From Flavobacteriales bacterium (GTDB lineage: Bacteria; Bacteroidota; Bacteroidia; Flavobacteriales; CAJXXR01): a stretch of 64,000 bases of DNA. Numbering within the stretch: position 1 is the first letter of the stretch; each line of letters opens with the position of its first letter. The notes under the pieces are model-generated. The model worked only from the letters and a program-made list of their open reading frames with translations, searched no databases and was not told where the DNA came from. The stretch is taken from NCBI GenBank assembly GCA_025210805.1, contig JAOAQX010000001.1:1-64000 (forward strand). Direction: 5' to 3'. The translations under genes and the position numbers were made by a program. Of this stretch, positions 25,934 to 33,804 are shown in pieces.

Positions 25934-27265
25934 ATGGGAAAAAAGCTTGCATTACACTGGCAAATACTTATCGGAATGGTATTAGGAATTGCCTTCGGTT
26001 TTTTGATGTCTAATCTTTCTTGGGGAAAAGAATTTATTCAGGATTGGATAGCTCCTTTAGGGCAAATTTTTGTGAATTTGCTTAAAATGATAGCTGTACC
26101 GTTAATTGTTGCTTCTTTAATTAAAGGAATATCGGATCTTAAAGATATTTCTAAGTTTAAAAAAATAGGAGGGAGAACCATTCTTATTTATATTGGAACC
26201 ACTGTTGTTGCTATTTGTATAGGTTTGGTACTTGTAAATGTTTTAGAACCTGGAGCTGGTATTTCTGAGGAAACTATAGCAAAACTCACGGAGTCTTATG
26301 CGAGTGATTCTACTATCCAAAAAAGAATTTCTACTGCTACCCAACAGAAAGATGTACCAGCACTTCAGTTTTTGGTAGACATGGTACCTAGTAATATTTT
26401 TACCGCAATGGGAAATAATAAACTCATGTTGCAGGTCATATTTTTCACTATTTTTATTGGTATTTCTATGCTTTTGGTAAAAGAGGAGCAAGCAAAACCT
26501 CTCAAGAACTTTTTCGACTCAATGAATGAAGTGGTTCTAAAAATGGTTGATTTAATTATGATTACCGCACCTATTGCAGTCTTTGCTTTATTGGCAAAAG
26601 TAATTGTAACTGCCGATGATCCCGAAATATTGATGAGATTATTGGCTTATGCAGGTGTTGTTGTTTTAGGATTAATCCTTATGGTGATTTTCTATTTGAT
26701 TTTGATATCGGTTGTGGCAAAGAAATCTCCTTTTTGGTTTTTATCAAAGATAAGTCCTGCACAGTTATTAGCTTTTTCTACAAGTTCTAGTGCAGCCACA
26801 CTTCCTGTAACTATGGAACGAGTAGAAGAACACGTGGGTGTGGATAAAGAAGTTTCTAGTTTTGTACTTCCTGTTGGTGCAACAATCAATATGGATGGAA
26901 CGAGTCTTTATCAGGCTGTTGCTGCTGTGTTTATTATGCAAGTACTTTGGCCAGAAGGTTTGGTTTTTTCTAACCAACTTACGATTATTCTTACAGCACT
27001 TTTGGCTTCAATTGGGTCTGCAGCTGTTCCTGGAGCAGGTATGGTAATGCTGGTGATTGTTTTAGATTCTATAGGTTTTCCAGCAGATAAATTACCGATT
27101 GCTTTAGCACTCATATTTGCTGTTGACAGACCTTTGGATATGCTCAGAACAACTATTAACGTAACAGGAGATGCTACTGTTTCTACTATTGTTGCAAAAT
27201 CTGTTGGAAAACTTCATAATCCTGTTGAGAAAAAATGGGATGATCATTATGAAGGTAAAGTGTAG
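25934..27265 (+). CDS. Dicarboxylate/glutamate:cation symporter (DAACS family)
   Basis: The 443-residue, eight-helix transporter has the family hairpin and substrate motifs: STSSSAATLPVTMERVEE, PVGATINMDGTSLYQ, GSAAVPGAGMVML and FAVDRPLDMLRTTINVTGDA. It should take up glutamate, aspartate or C4-dicarboxylates with Na+ or H+; the exact substrate cannot be read off. The reading frame is open from a TTG at 25901, but ATG 25934 (MGKKLALHWQILIGM) matches the usual family start and is preferred. The CLC gene begins 6 bases after its stop. Confidence 0.94.
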   Translation: MGKKLALHWQILIGMVLGIAFGFLMSNLSWGKEFIQDWIAPLGQIFVNLLKMIAVPLIVASLIKGISDLKDISKFKKIGGRTILIYIGTTVVAICIGLVLVNVLEPGAGISEETIAKLTESYASDSTIQKRISTATQQKDVPALQFLVDMVPSNIFTAMGNNKLMLQVIFFTIFIGISMLLVKEEQAKPLKNFFDSMNEVVLKMVDLIMITAPIAVFALLAKVIVTADDPEILMRLLAYAGVVVLGLILMVIFYLILISVVAKKSPFWFLSKISPAQLLAFSTSSSAATLPVTMERVEEHVGVDKEVSSFVLPVGATINMDGTSLYQAVAAVFIMQVLWPEGLVFSNQLTIILTALLASIGSAAVPGAGMVMLVIVLDSIGFPADKLPIALALIFAVDRPLDMLRTTINVTGDATVSTIVAKSVGKLHNPVEKKWDDHYEGKV

Positions 27266-27271
27266 TTTTTG

Positions 27272-28477
27272 ATGCGGTTACTCCAATTTCATAACTTTAA
27301 AAACTTTAAAGATATTTTAGGATTTCTGTTGATGATTCTTCTCATTGGTTTTTCGGTGGGAAGTGCTTCAGCAGTTTTGCTTTTAGCGTTGGAATGGGCT
27401 TTTGAGGTACGATCTCAAAATTTTTGGTTGGTAGCTCTTTTACCTTTAGGAGGTTTGCTAAGTGGAATTTTGTATTTCTATGGCAGTAAGGAGTCCGAAA
27501 AAGGAAATAATTTAATCATCGATCAGTTTTTTGATCCAACAAAGAGACTCCCTTGGTTAATGGCTCCCCTAGTTTTAGTGGGAACAACAATTACTCATGT
27601 TTTTGGTGGTTCTGTAGGAAGAGAAGGTTCGGCAGTGCAAATGGGAGGGGTAATATCCGATTGGCTCGGAGCTTTGTTTAAGTGGCTTAATCCAAATAGA
27701 TCTTTATTGATGATTTTAGGAGTTTCGGCAGGTTTTGCATCAGTTTTTGGAACACCTTTAGCAGGAGCAATTTTCGGTATAGAAGTATTTAAAAGAGGGC
27801 GTTTTCAAATAAATTATCTGTTGCCAAGTGTTCTGGTGGCTTTTGTAGCTGATTTCTCTTGTAATTTATATCCTGTTCATCATGCTCATTTCTTGGTTCC
27901 TGTTTTTGATGATTGGTCTTTTGAAACAGTGTTTTGGATTCTTATTGTTTCGGTGCTTTTTGGTGCTACTGCTTGGCTTTTTGCCAAGTTAAGTCATTAT
28001 TTTGGAGCTTTATTTAAGCGTATTCCTCTTAAATCTTTTTGGTACCCAGTTATTGGTGGGATTATTTTTATGATTCCAATTTTACTTTCAGGAAATACCC
28101 GTTATCTCGGTTTAGGAGTTGAAGTTATAGAGTCTGCTTTTATCGAGCCTTCTTTGTCTTATGATTTTATTTTCAAGTTATTACTTACAACGTTTATTCT
28201 CGGGGCGGGTTTCAAAGGAGGAGAAGTAACACCCTTGTTTTTTATTGGTGCTACTTTGGGATCAGCTTTAAGTATTTTTGTCCCAATTCCGTTTGCTCTA
28301 CTTGCTGCTATGGGGTTTGTTGCAGTATTTTCTGGAGCTACGAATACACCTTTAGCCTGTTTTCTGATGGGAGGCGAATTGTTTGGTTGGCAACATAGTG
28401 TCTTTATCTTTGTGGCAGTTTATATTGCTTTTTTTGTATCTGGTAAGGCGAGTATTTATTCTTCTCAAAGAATTTAA
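27272..28477 (+). CDS. CLC-family anion antiporter, possibly fluoride-type
   Basis: The 401-residue CLC protein contains the gating-glutamate motif GGSVGREGSAVQMGG and the helix-N motif GFKGGEVTPLFFIGATLG. The canonical chloride-site motif GSGIP is absent: the matching region reads GNNLIIDQFF. Lack of GSGIP together with GGEVTPLF is, as I recall the family, characteristic of the CLC-F branch that exports fluoride against protons. This assignment is an inference. ATG 27272 is chosen over TTG 27269. Its stop overlaps the convergent DUF3307 gene by 4 bases. Confidence 0.88.
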   Translation: MRLLQFHNFKNFKDILGFLLMILLIGFSVGSASAVLLLALEWAFEVRSQNFWLVALLPLGGLLSGILYFYGSKESEKGNNLIIDQFFDPTKRLPWLMAPLVLVGTTITHVFGGSVGREGSAVQMGGVISDWLGALFKWLNPNRSLLMILGVSAGFASVFGTPLAGAIFGIEVFKRGRFQINYLLPSVLVAFVADFSCNLYPVHHAHFLVPVFDDWSFETVFWILIVSVLFGATAWLFAKLSHYFGALFKRIPLKSFWYPVIGGIIFMIPILLSGNTRYLGLGVEVIESAFIEPSLSYDFIFKLLLTTFILGAGFKGGEVTPLFFIGATLGSALSIFVPIPFALLAAMGFVAVFSGATNTPLACFLMGGELFGWQHSVFIFVAVYIAFFVSGKASIYSSQRI

Positions 28478-29181
28478 AAATAGCGCCTTACAAAAACTCC
28501 AATAACAAAAGCAATTCCAAAACTAAATAAAGTACCTATCAAAATATACTCTGTAAGTTTTCGGTCTTTAGCCCTTGATAAATCTCCAAAACGAAAAACA
28601 CTCTTGGCTGCAATTAAAAGTCCAATAGCACTCCATTCAGACAGAAGAATAAAAGCAAAAACAAAAAGTCGCTCTAGAACCCCTATAATCATACCCGCAT
28701 TTTTAAGAGAATCTTTTTCTTTGTCTTCTGAGAAAAACCAAAACTGCATGATTTGTTTCATAATGATAGGAGAAGCAAAAAGCAAGAAAATTACCCCAAA
28801 AATGATTGCCCAAACTTTAATACTGTTAAGAAGTTCCCATTTTATAGCTCCATTGAAAAAGGTAAAAGCAAGAAATAAAATTAATGCTATATGAAGAAGT
28901 TGATCGACCCAAAAAGACCAATTTTTTATTGATTTTGATAAGAAAGTAATTTTTAAAATATCAATGAGAAAATGCCCAACAGTAACTCCGATAATGATTT
29001 CCAAATATTCAAAATTGAACAAGAAAATAATTGCTAATAAAAGGAAATGAATTAAGGTGTGGAGGTATAGATATTTAGATCGAATTTTCTTCTTATTTTT
29101 ATCTTTTACCCAATGTGTTGGCTGAAGAGCGAAGTCTCCTAAAAAATGTGCAATCAGTATTTTAAGGATAATTATTGACAT
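28474..29181 (-). CDS. DUF3307 membrane protein
   Basis: The 235-residue protein has about six membrane helices. It starts with the DUF3307 signature (LIAHFLGDFALQPTHWVKDK, then LYLHTLIHFLLL and VGHFLIDILK). Function is unknown. It is cotranscribed with, and overlaps by 10 bases, the SatD-like gene before it. This pairing recurs in other bacteria and points to a shared, probably membrane-linked role. Confidence 0.88.
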   Translation of the reverse strand: MSIIILKILIAHFLGDFALQPTHWVKDKNKKKIRSKYLYLHTLIHFLLLAIIFLFNFEYLEIIIGVTVGHFLIDILKITFLSKSIKNWSFWVDQLLHIALILFLAFTFFNGAIKWELLNSIKVWAIIFGVIFLLFASPIIMKQIMQFWFFSEDKEKDSLKNAGMIIGVLERLFVFAFILLSEWSAIGLLIAAKSVFRFGDLSRAKDRKLTEYILIGTLFSFGIAFVIGVFVRRYF

Positions 29182-29849
29182 ATCTCTTTCGTTTTTTGAA
29201 TATAATACTTGTTTACTTTTTGAAGTTCTTTGAAAGAGCCTCTTTTAAGAGCTGTGGAAATAGTACTATGAGATTTTTTTACGATTGGAGAGAGTTCTCT
29301 AAGAGTTTTATTTGGGTGTTTTAGTCTTTCGGAAATGATGTATGCCATGGCAGGTTGCCAGTTATTTGCAATGTGCATGAATAGACCAAAAATGAGATTC
29401 ATGGTTTGATTATATACTGCATCACTGGATTGTATGACGAGTAAATTTTTGCCTATCATGTCAAACCTGTCTCCTGAGTATAAATAGGCAGAACCGCTTG
29501 ACTCTGCAACACGGTTACTATAGACTTCTTCATAACCTATTCCTATGGAAATTTTGATATCGAGTTTTTTGTGTTTTTTGATGGCTGCTTTTAAATGACA
29601 AGCACAAATAAAGGCTTTTTCGGGTTCTACACGGATTTGAAAGCTGTCTCCTCTATATATTTGATAATCATTTTTGTATTTTGCGTATTGGTGAAGTACG
29701 GTTTTAAGTTCGTTTAGGTATATTTCGGGATTTTCTTGTCTTGAATTTACAATATCGCCTACTAAAACTGCTCTCCAAAACTTGGTCATAGTTACTTTGT
29801 AATCATCTTCGTCGAATTCTGGGTATGGTATGGGTTTTTTGTTTGACAT
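29172..29849 (-). CDS. SatD-like protein with C-terminal helix-turn-helix
   Basis: The 225-residue protein has the SatD-type core VLVGDIVNSR, followed by YRGDSFQIRV and IKISIGIGYEEVY...GSAYLYSGDRFDMI. These are arranged like a degenerate nucleotidyl-cyclase fold. A C-terminal HTH resembles sigma-factor or MarR helices (TLRELSPIVKKSHSTISTALKRG). SatD was named in a streptococcal acid-response operon; its biochemical activity is not established. ATG at 29849 (MSNKKPIPYPEF) is preferred over 29879, because a TATATTTG box on the minus strand (29884-29877) lies just before it. Confidence 0.82.
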   Translation of the reverse strand: MSNKKPIPYPEFDEDDYKVTMTKFWRAVLVGDIVNSRQENPEIYLNELKTVLHQYAKYKNDYQIYRGDSFQIRVEPEKAFICACHLKAAIKKHKKLDIKISIGIGYEEVYSNRVAESSGSAYLYSGDRFDMIGKNLLVIQSSDAVYNQTMNLIFGLFMHIANNWQPAMAYIISERLKHPNKTLRELSPIVKKSHSTISTALKRGSFKELQKVNKYYIQKTKEICQ

Positions 29850-29876
29850 TTTTGTAGAAAATATGCTTTGTTCTAC

Positions 29877-29884
29877 CAAATATA
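29877..29884 (-). promoter_or_regulatory. -7 box for the SatD/DUF3307 operon
   Basis: On the minus strand TATATTTG matches TAnnTTTG and lies 27 bases before the chosen ATG at 29849. A TTTG occurs further upstream but at a longer spacing than usual. Confidence 0.4.
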
Positions 29885-30012
29885 CGAATTTTTATCGTAT
29901 TCTACATTTTTGTCAAACATTTTCTATCATTTTTCTGCTTTTTTTCTTCTATTATTCTTGTTTTTTGGACTTGGAACGGCTAATTTTGTTGCTTCTTAAA
30001 AAATATTTTACC

Positions 30013-31290
30013 ATGTTACAAGTACCTTTTATTAGAGAGAATAGGGAAAGACTTATTGAGGGGCTCAAAAAGCGAGTAACTTTCAATGATTTTCATTTGA
30101 TAGATGAAGTTATCGGATTAGATGATAAAAGAAAGTCCATTCAGCAAGAAATGGATTCTTTGAATGCTCAGTCCAATGATCTTTCCAAGCAAATAGGAGG
30201 ACTTTTTAAGGCTGGTAAAGTAGAAGAAGCTCAGGAGGTAAAGAAACAAACTCAAGAAATTAGTGCTCGAATAAAAGCTTTGAAACCTGAAAGTATTGAA
30301 GTGAGTGAAAAGCTTGTTGGAGCGCTTCGTCAGTTGCCAAATTTGCCTCAAGAAATCGTTCCTCTAGGGAAAGATGATAGTGAGAATGTGATGATAAAGG
30401 AAGGTGGCGTTGTCCCTTCATTAAAAGTAGCAGAGCCTCATTGGGAAATTGCCGAAAAATTTAAGTTAATTGATTTTCAGCTCGGGGCAAAAGTAACAGG
30501 AGCAGGTTTTCCATTTTATTTAGGAAAAGGGGCTCGTTTACAAAGAGCTTTGATTAATTATTTTCTTGATTTTAACCGCGATGCAGGATATAGCGAAGTA
30601 ATTCCTCCATTTGTAATTAATGAAGCATCAGGATATGGTACTGGACAATTACCAGACAAAGAAGGACAAATGTATCACAATGAAAAAGATGATTTGTACC
30701 TTATTCCAACTTCAGAAGTTCCTGTGACAAATATGTACAGAGATGTGCTTTTGCAAGAAAAAGAACTTCCTGTGAAAATGACAGCTTATTCTCCTTGTTT
30801 TAGAAGAGAGGCCGGATCTTATGGTGCTCATGTTCGCGGGTTGAATAGATTACATCAGTTTGAAAAGGTGGAAATTGTACAAATTACAAAGCCATCGGAG
30901 TCTGAAAAAGCATTAAAAGAAATGGTAGCTCATGTTGAGAAATTAGTCAATAATTTAGGATTGCCATATCGAATTGTAAGGCTTTGTGGAGGAGATCTTG
31001 GGTTTACCTCGGCAATTACTTATGATTTTGAAATCTATTCAACTGCACAAGAAAGATGGTTAGAGGTAAGCTCTGTGTCAAACTTTGAAGCCTACCAAGC
31101 CAATAGACTCAAGTGTAGATATAAAAATAAAGAAACCAAGAAAAATGAATTGTGTCATACTTTGAATGGAAGTTCGTTGGCATTACCAAGGATCTTGGCA
31201 ACTATTCTAGAAAATTATCAAACGCCTGAAGGTGTTAAGATCCCTGAAGTGCTTATCCCTTATTGTGGATTTGACATAATTTCTGAGTAA
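30013..31290 (+). CDS. serS: Serine--tRNA ligase
   Basis: At 425 residues this is a normal-length class II seryl-tRNA synthetase. The N-terminal coiled-coil tRNA-binding arm (about residues 30-105, rich in K/E/Q) leads to the catalytic core: PTSEVPVTNMYRD, motif 2 FRREAGSYGAHVRGLNRLHQFEKVE, and motif 3 NGSSLALPRILATILENYQ. The ATG at 30013 gives MLQVPFIRENRERLIEGLKKR, the usual family start. The frame is open further upstream, but the sequence there is non-coding in character and divergent to the SatD promoter. Confidence 0.97.
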   Translation: MLQVPFIRENRERLIEGLKKRVTFNDFHLIDEVIGLDDKRKSIQQEMDSLNAQSNDLSKQIGGLFKAGKVEEAQEVKKQTQEISARIKALKPESIEVSEKLVGALRQLPNLPQEIVPLGKDDSENVMIKEGGVVPSLKVAEPHWEIAEKFKLIDFQLGAKVTGAGFPFYLGKGARLQRALINYFLDFNRDAGYSEVIPPFVINEASGYGTGQLPDKEGQMYHNEKDDLYLIPTSEVPVTNMYRDVLLQEKELPVKMTAYSPCFRREAGSYGAHVRGLNRLHQFEKVEIVQITKPSESEKALKEMVAHVEKLVNNLGLPYRIVRLCGGDLGFTSAITYDFEIYSTAQERWLEVSSVSNFEAYQANRLKCRYKNKETKKNELCHTLNGSSLALPRILATILENYQTPEGVKIPEVLIPYCGFDIISE

Positions 31291-31315
31291 ACAGAAAAAG
31301 AAAAATAACAAAAAC

Positions 31316-31352
31316 AAAACCTGAGAGCTATAACTGTTCTCAGGTTTTTTTT
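31316..31352 (+). terminator. Terminator after serS
   Basis: Stem AACCTGAGA / TCTCAGGTT followed by a T-run. Confidence 0.85.
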
Positions 31353-31422
31353 ATGCGAAAAAAGTAGGTAGAAATTTTATTAGCTTAAAATATCATTCAA
31401 AATCATTAAATTTACCTACACG

Positions 31423-31452
31423 GCTTTGTGAAAAAATATTTTTTCACAAAGC
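31423..31452. promoter_or_regulatory. 30-nt perfect palindrome upstream of the DPP4-like gene
   Basis: Arms GCTTTGTGAAAAAAT / ATTTTTTCACAAAGC meet without a spacer, 38 bases before the peptidase ATG. It has no downstream T-run on the plus strand and comes after a complete terminator. An operator or a 5'-leader hairpin is therefore more likely than a terminator. Confidence 0.5.
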
Positions 31453-31490
31453 GAAAACCGATAAAACGTAATTGAGACCAACAAAATAAA

Positions 31491-33665
31491 ATGAAGAAAA
31501 TACTATTAATACTAGGAAGTATTCTTTCAGGATTTGTATTCGCCCAAGAATCAGAAATATCACAGGAAGATATTTGGAAAAAAGGAAAGTATAGGCAAGA
31601 TTATATTTCTGGAATTCGTTCCATGGATGATGGTTTGCATTATACCACCCAAGAATTTGGAAGAAGCAAAACCGAAATTCATAAATATGATTACCATTTT
31701 CAAAAACTACAAGAGGTCGTATTAAGCTCAGAGGATCTTGATGGAATCTATTTTAGTTCCTATGAATTTAATGCCGATGAAACAAAAATTCTCCTTACAG
31801 CAAATAGAGAAAATATTTACCGCCATAGTTTTAAGGCAGATTTCTATATCTATGATCGAGCCACTAAACAAGTAGAAAAAGTAGCAGAGGGAAAACAAAT
31901 GCTCGCAACTTTTTCTCCAGATTCTAAAAAAATAGCTTTTGTAAAAGATCGAAATCTGTATATAAAACACCTAGAGTCTGGAAAAATTAGTCAAGTTACT
32001 AATGATGGAAAAGAAGAAGAAATAATTAACGGAGCTCCAGATTGGGTTTATGAAGAAGAATTTGGCTTTAATAAAGCTTTCCAATGGAATGCAGATGGAA
32101 CCAAAATAGCTTATTACCGATTTGATGAATCCAAAGTTCCATACTTTTCCATGGATATGTTCAATCAACAACTTTACCCAAGTCAGGATATATTTAAATA
32201 TCCAAAAGCTGGAGAGAAAAATTCTGAAGTAAGCATTTGGATTTATGATATCAACAGTGAAGATAAATTTGAAGCACCAGTAGCCTCGGAAAATGAATTT
32301 TATATTCCAAGAATTAAATGGTCTAAAAATCCAAAACTATTGACTGTTCAAAGAATGAATAGACACCAAAATAAACTTGATTTCCTCTTGGTAAATGCTC
32401 ATGAAGGATCTGCAAAAGTGCTTTTTACAGAAACAGACAAAGCTTATGTAGAAATACACGATGATTTAACTTTTCTAAAAAATGGAAAAAGTTTTATCTG
32501 GTCATCAGAAAGAGATGGGTATAGACATTTGTATCTATATGATATAAAAGGAAAAGAGAAAAAACAAATTACCAAAGGTAAATGGGAGGTGACAAAGTTT
32601 TATGGAATAAATGAAAAAACAAGAACACTTTATTTTCAGTCTACCAAAGCTTCACACTTACAAAGGAAAATATATAAAACACAACTGGGAACTAAAAAAA
32701 TTATAGAGCTTACTAAGCAAGACGGGACACATGATGCTAGTTTTAGTAAAAGTTTCGAATATTTTATAGATCATTATAGTAATGTGAATACGCCCAATAT
32801 TATCACACTTAGAGATAATAAAGGTAATAATTTAAGGACTTTAAAACACTCAAAAAGACTGAGAGACCAGTTAAAGAATTTAAAAGTATCCAAAAAGGAA
32901 TTTGTAGTTTTTACCAATAGATCTGGGGTGGACTTACATGGATATATGATTAAGCCAAGAGATTTTGACCCTAAGAAAAAATACCCAGTCTTGATGTATC
33001 TTTATGGAGGACCAGGATCTCAAATGGTACTCGATAAATTTGATCCAAGAGGAAACTTTATGTGGTATCAAATGCTTGCAGATTACGGATACATAATTGC
33101 TTGTTTTGATAACCAAGGAACAGGAGGACGAGGAAGTGATTTCAAGAAACGAACTTATTTACAATTAGGAAAATTAGAAACAGAAGATCAAATAGACGCT
33201 AATAAGTATTTAGCTTCATTGCCTTATGTAGATGGAGGTCGGATAGGAATTTGGGGATGGTCTTATGGAGGATATATGTCATCAAATTGTTTGTTTCAAG
33301 GAAATAAAGAGTTTAAAATGGCAATTGCAGTAGCTCCAGTAACAAACTGGCGTTATTATGACAGTATCTACACAGAAAGATATATGAGAACACCTCAAGA
33401 AAACGCAAAAGGATATGATTTGAATTCACCCATTCATCATGCTAAAAAGCTTAAAGGTAAGTATTTATTAATTCATGGTTCTGCCGATGATAATGTCCAT
33501 TATCAAAACGCAATAGAAATGATGACAAAATTAATTTCCGAAAATAAAGATTTTGACTCAGAAATATACCCAGATAAAAATCACGGAATTTATGGTGGAA
33601 ACAACGGAAATACAAGAGTCCATTTGTATAATAAAATGACAAAATTTATTTTAGAAAACCTATAG
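31491..33665 (+). CDS. Secreted S9 peptidase, dipeptidyl-peptidase IV type
   Basis: The 724-residue protein has a signal peptide (MKKILLILGSILSGFVFAQ), an eight-bladed propeller domain (DPPIV_N) with the EEE-type double-Glu motif DWVYEEEFGF, and an alpha/beta hydrolase domain. The catalytic triad is S591 in GWSYGGYM, aspartate in GSADDNVH (666-667) and H698 in KNHGIYGG. Such periplasmic enzymes remove X-Pro dipeptides and support peptide use as a carbon source. A terminator follows. Confidence 0.96.
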   Translation: MKKILLILGSILSGFVFAQESEISQEDIWKKGKYRQDYISGIRSMDDGLHYTTQEFGRSKTEIHKYDYHFQKLQEVVLSSEDLDGIYFSSYEFNADETKILLTANRENIYRHSFKADFYIYDRATKQVEKVAEGKQMLATFSPDSKKIAFVKDRNLYIKHLESGKISQVTNDGKEEEIINGAPDWVYEEEFGFNKAFQWNADGTKIAYYRFDESKVPYFSMDMFNQQLYPSQDIFKYPKAGEKNSEVSIWIYDINSEDKFEAPVASENEFYIPRIKWSKNPKLLTVQRMNRHQNKLDFLLVNAHEGSAKVLFTETDKAYVEIHDDLTFLKNGKSFIWSSERDGYRHLYLYDIKGKEKKQITKGKWEVTKFYGINEKTRTLYFQSTKASHLQRKIYKTQLGTKKIIELTKQDGTHDASFSKSFEYFIDHYSNVNTPNIITLRDNKGNNLRTLKHSKRLRDQLKNLKVSKKEFVVFTNRSGVDLHGYMIKPRDFDPKKKYPVLMYLYGGPGSQMVLDKFDPRGNFMWYQMLADYGYIIACFDNQGTGGRGSDFKKRTYLQLGKLETEDQIDANKYLASLPYVDGGRIGIWGWSYGGYMSSNCLFQGNKEFKMAIAVAPVTNWRYYDSIYTERYMRTPQENAKGYDLNSPIHHAKKLKGKYLLIHGSADDNVHYQNAIEMMTKLISENKDFDSEIYPDKNHGIYGGNNGNTRVHLYNKMTKFILENL

Positions 33666-33691
33666 AGTCTTTCTAATTTGAAAAAACACCC

Positions 33692-33722
33692 AAAAAGCAC
33701 AAGAATTTCTTGTGCTTTTTTT
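33692..33722 (+). terminator. Terminator after the DPP4-like gene
   Basis: Stem AAAGCACAAGAA / TTCTTGTGCTTT followed by a run of T. Confidence 0.88.
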
Positions 33723-33759
33723 ATGATTAAAATCACCAAAAAATAATGGTTAAAATCAT

Positions 33760-33788
33760 TTTGAATAAAGTTTGAATTCCTACATTTG
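33760..33788 (+). promoter_or_regulatory. fhs: Bacteroidota promoter for fhs
   Basis: TTTG at 33760-33763, a 17-base spacer and TACATTTG at 33781-33788 fit the -33/-7 consensus. The ATG follows 16 bases later. Confidence 0.6.
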
Positions 33789-33804
33789 AGCAAAAATCTC
33801 AGAA

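Noticed and set aside
28604-28894. 96-codon plus-strand frame inside the DUF3307 gene
   Set aside because: It is antisense to a well-supported gene and has no start signals.
29830-30012. N-terminal extension of serS
   Set aside because: The extra 61 residues are hydrophobic and unlike seryl-tRNA synthetases. The region holds the divergent SatD promoter. The start at 30013 fits the family.
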